Shown: positions 32,050-41,093 of the stretch, piece by piece
Position numbering within the stretch: position 1 is the first letter of the stretch
Layout of the letters: each line of letters opens with the position of its first letter
Assembly (NCBI GenBank): GCA_036936605.1
Contig: JAUPFV010000005.1
Span: 4,391,670-4,455,669, forward strand
Reading direction: 5' to 3'
From: Limnanthes douglasii subsp. nivea
Taxonomy: Eukaryota > Streptophyta > Magnoliopsida > Brassicales > Limnanthaceae
Length of the DNA: 64,000 nt
Notes under the pieces: generated by a model
What the model was told of the DNA's origin: nothing
Seen by the model: only the letters and a program-made list of their open reading frames with translations
The model's database searches: none
Translations under genes and position numbers: made by a program

Positions 32050-35000
32050 ATGAGAGATATAGCCGGCCCTCATGAAGACGCCATCGTTATTGGGGCGGCC
32101 ATTGCGGGGGAGGAGGTCCGACGTTGCTTGGTAGACACCGGTAGCTCAGCCAACATAATCTTTGCACCCACTTTCGCAAAGTTTAGGGAACCTCCGGTCA
32201 TTACGCGGTCCGACCGAACTATTGTGGGGTTTACAGGTTTGGCAGCATACGTGGTTGGAGAGTTCGAAGGCATTGTTCAGCTAGGCCGCGGACCGTTCAA
32301 AAAAGAGGTCACTGTTTTATTCGTTGTAGTAGACGCACCGGCTTCTCATAATGCGATTTTTGGCAGATTATGGTTATCGCGAATGCACGCGGTATCGTCC
32401 ACAGTTCATCAATGTTTGAAATAAGTGGTCGGAAACAACGTGGGTATAGTTCGGAGCAGCCAGAAAGCGGCACGAAAGTGTTACCGAGCGGCTTTGGCAC
32501 CAAAGAAGGATCAAGAGATGGCGCAAGCGCGGGACTAGGAATTAAGGGGACTTCCCTTGGGGTCATTGCTCGTCGATGATCCTAGAGAAGCTCCTAGTTT
32601 TTTAACCACCGATGAAGAGTGCGAAAAGCACCCATTTACCGAAGGCAAAGTTCTGCAGATCGGAATCCGACTGTCAGCAGCCTTCAGGAAACAGTTGTTA
32701 TCTTTATTACAGGAGAATTTAGATTTATCCGCATGGTGTTTGAAGGACGTGGCCGGAGTCCCGGAGAACCAGGTGATTCACAAGCTAACTATCAACAAAA
32801 ATGTCAGACCCATTTCACAAAAGCGGCGGACTTTTTCCCCAGAAAATGCAGAAATCATTCTGCGAGAAGTCGAAAGAATGATCAGCGTCGGACAAATCAA
32901 GGAGTCGAGTTACCTGCTCTGAACGTCCAACCTGTCCTGGTAAAAAATAAAAACGGGAAGTGGAGGATGTGTGTGGACTTTACCGACCTCAATCGGGCAT
33001 TCCCGAAGGATCCCATCCCGATGCCGAGGATCGACCAGTTGGTGGACTCCACGTCAGGGAACGGGCTGCTCTCTTTCATGGACGCGTACGCAAGCTACAA
33101 CCAGATCAAGTTGCACCCAGCGAATCAGGAAAGCATGACGTTTATAACAGGCCGAGGCTTGTATTGCTACAAGGTCATGCCGTTCGGATTAAAAAATGTT
33201 GGAGCGACCTATCAGGAGGTTGGTTAACAAAACTTTCGATAGTCAAATATGGAGGAATATGGAAGTCTACATGGACGATATGTTAGTGAAGAGCGGCACG
33301 GACGAGGAATATCTCACCGATTTGAGCGAAACCTTTGACAACCTCATGGGTATAAATCTCAAGCTCAACCCGGAAAAATGCTCCTTCGGGGTATGTTCGG
33401 GTAAGTTCCTGGGTTTCTTCGTTAGCGAAAAAGGAATCGAGGCCAACCCGACCCAACTACAAGCTCTTACCGACATGACACCGCCTAAGAATATCGAGGA
33501 AATCCAGATATTAACCGGGCGTCTAACAGCTTTAAATTGGTTTATCTCTCGTTCATCTGACAAGTGCGCTCCATTTTTTCAGGTCTTGAGAAATGCCAAG
33601 AATTTTGTTTGGACGCCGTATTGTAACGCAGCCTTTTTAGGGATTAAAACTTATTTATCATCCCTGAGCCTTCTAACGAAGCCTCTGGCAGGAGAGACTC
33701 TTTTCCTTTACATAGAAGTTTCAGATTTTGCAGTAAGTGCGGCCCTGATCAGGGAGTCGGGAACGACCCCTAAAGTGGTATACTTCTGGAGAAAAAGTTT
33801 ACGGAATGCAGAAACGCGGTATCTAAGGCTGGAGAAAATGGCCTTAGCGTTGGTGACCGCAGCACGAAAAATGCAGCCGTATTTTCAAGCACACCCCATT
33901 GTCGTCCGCACCTCGCTTCCACTCAAGTACGTCCTTCAGCGCCCGGACATGTCAGGGAGAATGTCTAAATGGTCGGTCGAGTTGGGTGATTTCGACATCA
34001 ATTTTGAGCCGCGAACGGCAGTTAAAGGCCAAGTTCTGGCTGATTTTATAGTGGAATTCCATTCTGACCGCCCGGATCAAGACGCACCACCTGAAGAAGC
34101 CGAACCCAACGAGTGGGTCATCCGAACCGATGGCGGGTCGAACGTTAATGGATGTGGAGCGGGCGTGCAGATAGTCACCTCAACGGGCATAAGAATGCAT
34201 CAGGCAATCCGATTTGGTTTTCCAACTTCTAACAACGAAGCCGAGTATGAAGCCGCGCTGACCGGTTTGCGACTAACACAGGTATGCGGGGCTAGTCATG
34301 TACTTCTCGTTAGTGATTCTCAGCTTTTGATAAATCAAGCCTCGGGAGCTTCGGACAGGAAAGAACATCTGGTTCAGTACTTAGCCGCGTTAAGGGTGTT
34401 AGCCGCGTCATTCGCTAAGGTAACGTATGTAAATGTCCCAAGAACCGAAAATATAGTAGCCGACTCTCTACCATCGGCCTCTTGCTCAAGCAATTACCGC
34501 TGGGTAACCGAACAAGAAAATCCATCGATCATAAAGAGGAAGGAGTTGGATAACCGACCCAAAATTTCTTGTCAGGTGTCTTCGGTAACTATTTCAGATT
34601 GGCGAAGGGATATTATTGCTTTCCTAGCCGAAGGTCTACTGCCAGACAATGGTGCATCGGCTCGAAAGGTACGCAACAAAGCCCGAGGCTATGTCTTATT
34701 GGGCGACATATTATACAAAAAATCTTCCAGCCGGCCCTTACTGAGGTGTTTGGGGGTAAACAAGTCACAGATCATTGTGTCTGAGTTACATGACGGAGAG
34801 GGCGCGACTCATTGTGGTTACAAGGCACTGATAAGAAGAATTTTTCTCGCCGGTTTTTATTGGCCAACGATAACGGCTGATGCTCAGCAGATAGTAAAAA
34901 CCTGCGACACTTGTCAAAGATTCGCGAACACGATAAACGTGCCTGCGGCCCCTTTAGAATTCATTTATGAAGGATTACCTTTCGACCGATGGGGAATCGA

Positions 35001-35815
35001 TCTTGTAAGGCCATTACCAATGGCATCTGGTGGGAGACAAACGATCGTGGTGGCTGTGGATTACTTTTCCAAATAGGTAGAAGCCGAACCAGATTTATTT
35101 GGTCCAATATCTGTTGTCGGTTCGGGGTACCCCAGAAGCTCACCATGGATAACGGGCCCCAATTCGATAGCAGTGAGATGAAATCTTTCTGCACAACTCA
35201 CAGGATTAGGCAATGTTTCTCTGCTCCATTCCATCCTCAAGCAAACGTTCAAGTCGAAGTCACCAACCGAACCATTCTGGACAGTCTTAAAAAGAACCTC
35301 GAAGGGAAAGCTGGCAAATGGCCAGACTATTTGCAGGAAGTGTTGTGGGCTTACCGAACTACACCTCGAATGACGACTAAGGAATCACCTTATGCCTTAG
35401 TATATGGCATGGACGCGGTCACTCCAGCAGAGTCAATTTTTCCATCTTTTAGGATCGGTACCTATGATGAAAACACAAATGAAGGTAACAGACGGTTAGC
35501 TCTTGACCTAATAAAAGAAAAACGGAACCGAGCTCAACTAAATTCTTTACACTATCAGACTCTAATGAGGAGTCAGTATGCGTCTAAAGTACGACGGCGG
35601 GAGTTTAAAATCGGTGATAAGGTTTTGAGAAGAGTTTTCCTGCATATCAAAGATAAAAGCCTCGGTAAGCTCGCCCCAAACTAGGAAGGACCATACAAAG
35701 TGGTAGAGAAAGTTAAGAGCGGGACATATCGGTTGCAAGACAAGCTCGGGCGTTCGTTAAGGCTGCCATGGAACATTGAACATCTGAAATTATATTTGGA
35801 GTTATTTTTGAATTT
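32050..35815 (+). pseudogene. pol: Gypsy-Q pol (protease-RT-RNaseH-aRNaseH-integrase)
   Basis: Protease: RCLVDTGSSANIIF with intact DTGS (32,131-32,145). RT: KWRMCVDFTDLNRAFPKDP, MPFGLKNVGATYQ and YMDDMLVKS (DD at 33,274-33,279). RNase H: YLRLEKMALALVTAARKM. Second RNase H: WVIRTDGGSNVNGCGAGVQI, NNEAEYEAAL, DSQLL. Integrase: zinc motif CDTCQRFAN, RWGIDLVRPLPMA, TMDNGPQFD and FHPQANVQVEVTNRTI. Damage: TGA near 32,920 plus a frame change, a second frameshift at ~33,215, TAG at 35,074 (expected Trp), a deletion with frame change just after at ~35,090, and TAG at ~35,682. The long 33,196-35,076 frame (626 codons) is the best-preserved Gypsy pol in the window. Confidence 0.9.
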
Positions 35816-35857
35816 TGTAACTTTGCGAGCATTATTTGTGTAACAACCTTTTGGTCA

Positions 35858-35907
35858 GGGATGCACTCTTTCCTACCTCGGTGGCGCGAGAAGGTTTTAA
35901 TGAGGCA
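35858..35907 (+). other. Conserved post-pol block, Gypsy-Q
   Basis: CACTCTTTCCTACCTCGGTG then GCGCGAGAAGGTTTTAATGAGG, starting ~40 bp after the pol end. Same block as in P, R and O. Confidence 0.75.
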
Positions 35908-36023
35908 TCAATAGAAACCAACATCTTTAATCGAAATTTTTTGCCTTTTCATCTCTGAAATGTTAAAAAGGACTCCGTCAGCTGACGAGCTGATCGATGA
36001 TTTTTTAGTAATCTTGAATGCTT

Positions 36024-36342
36024 AACAGAACCTTCATATGTTTTTCAGTGTTTAAACTGATCTACATCTTAATTCCCAACCCTACGGGAAAAATTTCAAT
36101 TTTACATTGATCAACAGAACTTTCATAGGTTTTTTAGTGTTTAAACTGATCTACATCTTAATTCCCGACCCTACAGGAAAATTTTCAATTTTACATTGAT
36201 CAACAGAACCTTCATAGGTTTTTTAATGCTTAAACTGATCTACATCTTAATTCCCGACCCTACGGGAAAAGTTTCAATTTTACATTGATCTACAGAACCT
36301 TCATAGGTTTTCAGTGTTTATAAACTGATCTACACTCTAACG
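36024..36342 (+). repeat. Minisatellite, ~89-bp unit, 3.6 copies
   Basis: Units start AACAGAACCTTCATA at 36,024, 36,113, 36,203 and about 36,291. Each contains AAACTGATCTACATCTTAAT and CCCTACGGGAAAA. It lies in the Gypsy-Q 3' untranslated region. Confidence 0.9.
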
Positions 36343-36344
36343 AC

Positions 36345-36516
36345 CGACCACTTAATAAAAATATGGAGGACCGGACATCAGTTGGAAGAAAGGACCCGCG
36401 CCCGACCACTTAATAAAAATATGGAGGATCGGACATCAGTTGGAAGAAAGGATCCGCGCCCGACCACTTAATAAAAATATGGAGGGTCGGACATCGGTCG
36501 AAAGAAAAAGTCCGGT
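36345..36516 (+). repeat. Minisatellite, 58-bp unit, ~3 copies
   Basis: Units start CGACCACTTAATAAAAATAT at 36,345, 36,403 and 36,461, directly after the 89-bp array and before the PPT. Confidence 0.9.
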
Positions 36517-36621
36517 CTAGGTAAACCAATCAATCAACCCAGAGGCTAAGGGACAGAGGCGCTCCAAGCTGATTCTTTTACAAGTCTTCATTCCTTTTGC
36601 TCTCGAAGACTGGGGGGTTAC

Positions 36622-36739
36622 TGATAAGGGAGCAATTCGCCAATATTAATAAAAAGGAGTCAATTGTAAATCTAAGGAGGTTAATATGTCTATTACAGTA
36701 TTTATCATTTATTAGAGGATAATTTGTAAACAAAGTATT
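36622..36739 (+). repeat. Gypsy-Q 3' LTR, truncated
   Basis: Starts TGATAAGGGAGCAATTCG after the PPT, matches the 5' LTR for ~118 bp, and stops at CAAAGTATTT, where Gypsy-P gag sequence begins. Confidence 0.85.
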
Positions 36740-38000
36740 TGGAGCAGCTGGGGCAGACCTCACTATCCTGTGTACCCTAGTCTTCTTTGTTTCATCCATG
36801 TTGATTTGCTTTCCCACCTAAGTCAGCAAACCACCCCAAGTCATGGCCTTTTTCCTAGTTACCCAATCAGCCAGATTCCCAATGTTTAGCCCTTGTCTTA
36901 AAGAAGTTATTGGTACCTGCTCAAAGCAATCAGCTAACCCATTCTTAGTGTTTACGAACCGACTTATATAGTCTTTCAGTGATTCATTTGGCTCTTGGGC
37001 ACAATGGATGATAGTATCTCCATTTCCCTTCACCTTCTTACTCCCTACAAACTGACTTCAAAAAGCCACCCAAAACGTATCAAAGTTTCTGATACAACCT
37101 TATGGCAAGCTATTATACCATTTCAAAGCACTTCCCGTAAAAGACTGGGAGAAGGCTCTACAAAGAAGTTTATCATCATCATCAAAGTTTATCATAAATT
37201 TTTTATATTGTTCCAGATGGTTGTCCAGATCTTTGCTCCCATCATACTTCTCCATTTTAGTACTGTCAAACCTCTAAGGAAGGTTTCTGGACAGTGCTTG
37301 GATGACAATGGTGATTGCCTCCGATTCCGACCACGACTAAAAACTGTGTCTTCATTAGGTGTTGCAAAAATACCTGGCTCATCATGGAAAGCAAAAGAAT
37401 TTATCAGCAGTTGATCCACATGGCTGTGACTATGGTTGTGGCTGTGAGACGACCCCTTTCCCAGATTCCTCTTTAGTCTCCCATTCCTATTCCTCTTTAT
37501 TGAATATTTTTTAACTAACTTTTGTTTCTTCTTGGACCTTCCTTCATCACTTCTTGACGACAAACACTCCTCAAGCTCATCCTCATTTGATGAACTACCG
37601 GAGGGCTCAGATTCTGAGCTTTCCACCGGCTTTGACCGGTGAGATTTCTTGGAACTGTCATGGGTCTTTTTTGTGCTCAAATGAGTTTTTGTTGATGGGT
37701 CGTTCTCCATTGGGTTGTCAGTATGGTGAATGGCTGACGCTTTTGACCTTTCAAGCCATCTCTGCCTTTTTAGTGGCCCACAATGCTTCTATTTCAGCTT
37801 TCAACCTGTCTCGCTCATCTCTGCCTTTTTAGTGGCCATCAATACTTCTATTTCAGCTTTCAACATGTCTCGCTCTTGGGTCATGTACTCATTGTTTTCT
37901 CCCACCACCTCCACCAAAGGTGATGGAATTGCTTGCTCGTCTGGATTCATCCGAGCTGGTTTTTCTTGCTGGTTTTGAATGCTAGATTCAGACACCTTTT
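36740..38000 (-). pseudogene. gag: Gypsy-P gag (broken)
   Basis: Minus strand from ~37,995: MSESSIQNQQEKPARMNPDE, a coiled-coil-like stretch, then a charged Ser/Lys-rich segment with a His-rich run (SHSHNHSHSHVDQLL, about 37,410-37,450). The capsid-like part follows (about 37,250-36,820), ending in NESLKDYISRFVNTKNGLAD, the usual E-x-LKDYxxRF gag motif. Several frameshifts. It breaks off at the Gypsy-Q junction. A duplicated KAEIEVLMATKKAEM-type segment (37,770-37,870) reflects a ~55-bp direct repeat. Confidence 0.8.
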
Positions 38001-38007
38001 ACTCCCA

Positions 38008-38022
38008 CTGTGGTCGCCAATT
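38008..38022 (-). promoter_or_regulatory. Gypsy-P primer binding site
   Basis: Minus strand AATTGGCGACCACAG immediately after the LTR end ...CCACACCA. The tRNA was not identified with certainty. Confidence 0.65.
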
Positions 38023-38399
38023 TGGTGTGGTTTATTTCAAGTTGAGGGTAATGTTTTCAAGTGTTTTGGAGAGTTTTAAAAGTATTAAATGTTTGGGTGT
38101 TTTGTAGCGAGAGATTTAAGCTGCCTAGTTGTATTAAATCTTCATTACCCTTATTAATGAAAGTAGTTGGGGTATTTATACCCTTAATTATGGACCCATT
38201 GGCTTTCGGATCAAGTTATGAAACCGGGTCAAGTTTAAGGACCCATTTACTAAATAAGCTAATTAGCACTTAGCTTAGTCAAAAGATGTTTAGTTATTTA
38301 ATACTTTTGTCTTGTACGGATAGTTCAGTGGGCAGTTTTTGTCTAAATTACCCCTTTGGATATCTTAGTAAGGAGTGGTGGATTTATCTGGACTCATCA
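38023..38399 (-). repeat. Gypsy-P 5' LTR
   Basis: 377 bp, TGGTGTGG...ACTCATCA on the forward strand, paired with 26,064-26,441. Confidence 0.9.
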
Positions 38400-38497
38400 G
38401 GCTTCACTCTAATGGAGATGTATTCTTAATTTTTATACTGATGTTTCTTCCCATGTTTAACAGATGTGGGATTTGGGACTTTTGGTCGCACCTAACA
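38400..38497 (-). mobile_element. TRIM LTR in the F-box pseudogene, right part
   Basis: GGCTTCACTCTAATGGAGATG to GTCGCACCTAACA, continuing the LTR interrupted at 26,063. After it the F-box sequence resumes (ATATAAGCTTCAAAAC). About 80 bp of F-box sequence expected at this point is missing. Confidence 0.8.
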
Positions 38498-39017
38498 ATA
38501 TAAGCTTCAAAACTAAATCACTTGTTCATGCATCATTTGGTGTGCATAAACCTTCAGAATCCTTACGAAGAGTACACGTATTCTTAATGCATGGATTCTT
38601 ATTGAAGGTAATATCTTATTTTTAATTTTTATTTTGTCTAGTTCACATTTTATGTTAAAGACTATAAAGTACATTACATTTGTATGTTTCTTAGGATGTG
38701 TGGCAAGGTTTTCAAAATAAAATTTGTATTTTATCAGATATTCAGCATCTTCGGATAGAATATTTCAAATTTCAAGATAATACATTTCAAATGTTATCTT
38801 CTATGCTGAAGTTAGTTGTTAACTCATCTAATTTGGGTAAACTTTTGATTGAGGTAAGTCTATGATGGTTTTTAATCAAAACTTCATGTTATTTTTTGGC
38901 GTGTTTGACATTACTTTGTTATTTATATATACCAGCTACTACAATTAAATATTCATGTTCAGCTGGAAAACTAAGTCAGGGAGAGAAAAGATCTATCATC
39001 GCAACTCTCACTATGTA
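38498..39017 (+). pseudogene. F-box gene copy 2, 3' segment
   Basis: Matches 62,540-63,045 of the intact gene: SFKTKSLVHASF, HVFLMxG, an intron starting GGTAATATC, then WQGFQNK, SDIQHLRIEYFKFQDNTFQM, LLIEVS, the next intron, and the FBD-side SCSAGKLSQ-like start. Homology ends near 38,985 and Gypsy-O begins at 39,018. Together with 24,785-25,932 this is one gene now spread over ~14 kb. Confidence 0.8.
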
Positions 39018-39356
39018 TGATGTGAAAGTAGAATTTTGAGGACTAAACTGTAAATAATGTAAGTTTAAGGATTGAACAGTAAATAATGTAAGTTCAAGAG
39101 AACAATTGTGACTATGTAATGTTGTTAAGGACTAAGGGTAATTAATCCTCTTTTGTAACCGATTTCAGTTTAAGGCTAAGTCTTGGCTCCTCTATATAAA
39201 GGGCAAGGCTAACCTAATAAAGGGGTTGAACACTTTTTCTACTGAACTCATTTGCACTTAGACTTTATCTCTCTAAAAACTCTCTATCTCTTTCTCTCTC
39301 TAGAATTCTCATATTACAATTTCCTAAGGCAGCATTCTTAATATCTGAACTCACCA
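39018..39356 (+). repeat. Gypsy-O 5' LTR
   Basis: 339 bp. TCTATATAAAGGGCAAGG at about 39,192-39,209 is its TATA box. The tail (39,271-39,356) is repeated at about 40,173 and 49,455. Confidence 0.95.
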
Positions 39357-39400
39357 AATTGGCGACTCCACTGGAGAAAGAATTAAGAATCAGTGACTTG

Positions 39401-40172
39401 TGTAGGGAATATTGGGTCAGTATATTCCGCCTTTGTATATAAGTAAGAATACTCCGATCTCCACAATAGTGTGATATTGTCCGCTTTGGGCCCACTGGCC
39501 CGCACGGCTTTGCTTTTGGTCCACTTCCAAAAGGCCTCACACTAATGGAGATGTATTCTTAACTTATATACTGATCTTTCTTTCCATGTTTAACCGATGT
39601 GGGATGTGGGACTTTTGGTCGCACCTAACAATCCTCCTCTTGAACAAAGTACCACTCTAGCCTCCTCTTAATTGACCTTCATCCGCCTACTCTAGTCAGG
39701 TGGAAGGGAACCTGAACTCTAGAGCTTTAGGGCGGATCTATCTGAACACTATCAGATGATAGTGTGCCGCTCCTTGATCAAGCCACCTGCTTGATGAGCT
39801 ATCAGGCACTCTATCTTTAGATGAATCTGCGCCGCTCCTTGATCAAGCCACCTGCTTGATGAGCCATCTGGCGCTTCATCTATCCAGAAGATCAATCTCC
39901 TTGAGTATGGCTCCTGGTAAGATGTTCGGCATCCTGAGAATTTCACCCACACCACAATCCACCACATCGCGTTCCGTCTGGGCCTGGTGCTCTGATACCA
40001 TTTGTAGAGAATATTGGGTCAGTATATTCCGGCTTTGTATATAAGTAAGATTACTTCGATCTCCACAATAGTGTGATATTGTCCGCTTTGGGCCCACTGG
40101 CCCGCACGGCTTTGCTTTTGGTCCACTTCCAAAAGGCCTCACACTAATGGAGATGTATTCTTAACTTATATA
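39401..40172 (-). mobile_element. TRIM-like non-autonomous LTR element
   Basis: On the minus strand: LTR (RC of 40,003-40,172, truncated at its 5' side), PBS TGGTATCAGAGC (RC of 39,989-40,000), ~360 bp interior with no coding capacity, PPT CAAGAGGAGGAT, and a second LTR (RC of 39,401-39,630; 230 bp, TGTTAGGTGCGACC...CCCTACA). A 33-bp phrase starting GCCGCTCCTTGATCAAGCCA is present twice in the interior. The size and lack of genes fit a TRIM. The same LTR occurs at 25,933/38,400 and 49,261-49,455. Confidence 0.8.
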
Positions 40173-40488
40173 CTGATCTCTCTAAAAACTCTCTATCTCT
40201 TTCTCTCTCTAGAATTCTCATATTACAATTTCCTAAGGCAACATTCTTAATATCTGAACTCACCAAATTGGCGACTCCACTGGAGAAAGAATTAAGAATC
40301 AGTGACTTGTTTGTTCAAATTTAATACGATCTTATTGTTTTTTCATTTGAATTTCATATAATGAATCCCGAAAACAATCCATCACTTCGATCGATGATGG
40401 AAACTTTGAAAGATGATTTGGAAAAAAACGAAAATAGGTTGGATGGATCATCACCGATCCAAACTCAATCAGACATTGAGATGCGTAT
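40173..40488 (+). repeat. Second copy of Gypsy-O LTR tail, leader and gag start
   Basis: CTCTCTAAAAACTCTC... to CAGTGACTTG repeats 39,271-39,400, then continues as the O leader and the start of gag (ATG at 40,361: MNPENNPSLRSMMETLKDDL) until Gypsy-R begins after CGTAT (40,484-40,488). The TRIM-to-LTR junction has only short homology (ATCT), suggesting illegitimate joining. Confidence 0.8.
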
Positions 40489-40817
40489 TGATAAGTCTTA
40501 GAATATTTAGGGTGGATTATTGGATTGCGTGTATGGTGGAGGGGTGTCAGGTGAGTAAGTAAAAAGTTTTAGAGAGAGAAAGTAGTCAAAATAAAGTACC
40601 AATCATTAGAAAGTACAATTTTCCCAAAAAAGGGATCTTTCCTTATATAGTGCTAGTGGTGGGCTCCACTATCACATGCTATGTTTACTCTAATTACACA
40701 TTAACCTCCATATTTACACTTATTTCTTACATTTCCTATCATTATAAATAGGTCCCTATAGATATTTACATTATCAATTGAGCCCGTTAATAATCTTGGC
40801 ATTTTATGCCCGTATCA
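40489..40817 (-). repeat. Gypsy-R 3' LTR
   Basis: Forward strand TGATAAGTCTTAGAATATT...CCCGTATCA. The terminal TGATA/TATCA form a short inverted repeat. Confidence 0.9.
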
Positions 40818-41016
40818 GTAGCCCCCTAGTTTTGTGGAGAGTCGAGCAAAAACTACTTGACTACTGAACCTTCTGGTTGAGATTTTGCATTAGCTTCTCT
40901 GTCGACCCTCTCGACATCGATCCTGCGATGTACGCGTTATTTTCCGACCCTTCATCTTCGGGTCAGAAGATTGACCCTTTGTGACCGGTCTGCTGGAGGC
41001 CGACCTATTGGTCCGT

Positions 41017-41023
41017 TATAAAA
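41017..41023 (+). promoter_or_regulatory. TATA-like box for the Gypsy-R antisense gene
   Basis: TATAAAA 71 bp before the ATG at 41,094, on the strand opposite to R's pol. Confidence 0.45.
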
Positions 41024-41093
41024 TGCTGAGAAGACTACACAGAAACCCTCCAACAAGGTATCTGCATCGGCAAGAGTCAAAGACACACTTACC

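Larger units (their letters stand above)
31410..36739 (+). mobile_element. Gypsy-Q: Tat-lineage element nested in Gypsy-P
   Basis: 5' LTR, PBS TTGGCACCGTCTGTGGGAA, gag remnant, protease, RT, RNase H, a second (archaeal-like) RNase H, integrase, conserved post-pol block, two minisatellites, PPT (AGACTGGGGGGTTAC) and a truncated 3' LTR. Two RNase H domains are characteristic of the Tat lineage. It is more GC-rich than its surroundings. No antisense gene is present. It replaces P's protease-RT-RNase H, so a deletion accompanied or followed insertion. Confidence 0.9.
26064..38399 (-). mobile_element. Gypsy-P: Tat-lineage Ty3/Gypsy (minus strand)
   Basis: The LTRs of 378 and 377 bp differ at about 30 positions by eye. 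It sits inside the TRIM LTR with a decayed 5-bp target duplication: GGCCC left, GGCTT right, with GGCCT at that position in the other TRIM LTRs. On the minus strand: PBS AATTGGCGACCACAGTGG after the right LTR, gag (38,000-36,740), then integrase (31,395-30,430). Protease, RT and RNase H are absent, replaced by Gypsy-Q. An antisense gene (26,871-29,720, +) lies between integrase and 3' LTR. The PPT is AAAAAAAGGGCTAC. Tat assignment rests on the antisense gene and PBS type. Confidence 0.85.

Noticed and set aside
39265..39540. 91-codon minus frame (MRPFGSGPKAKPCGPVGP...) also seen at 39,876-40,142 and 49,212-49,412
   Set aside because: It recurs only because the TRIM LTR recurs; it lies wholly inside LTR sequence and has no coding features.
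39989..40000. tRNA-like match (GCTCTGATACCA) as a tRNA gene
   Set aside because: It is only the 12-nt primer binding site complement; no cloverleaf surrounds it. The same holds at 24,613 and 49,258.
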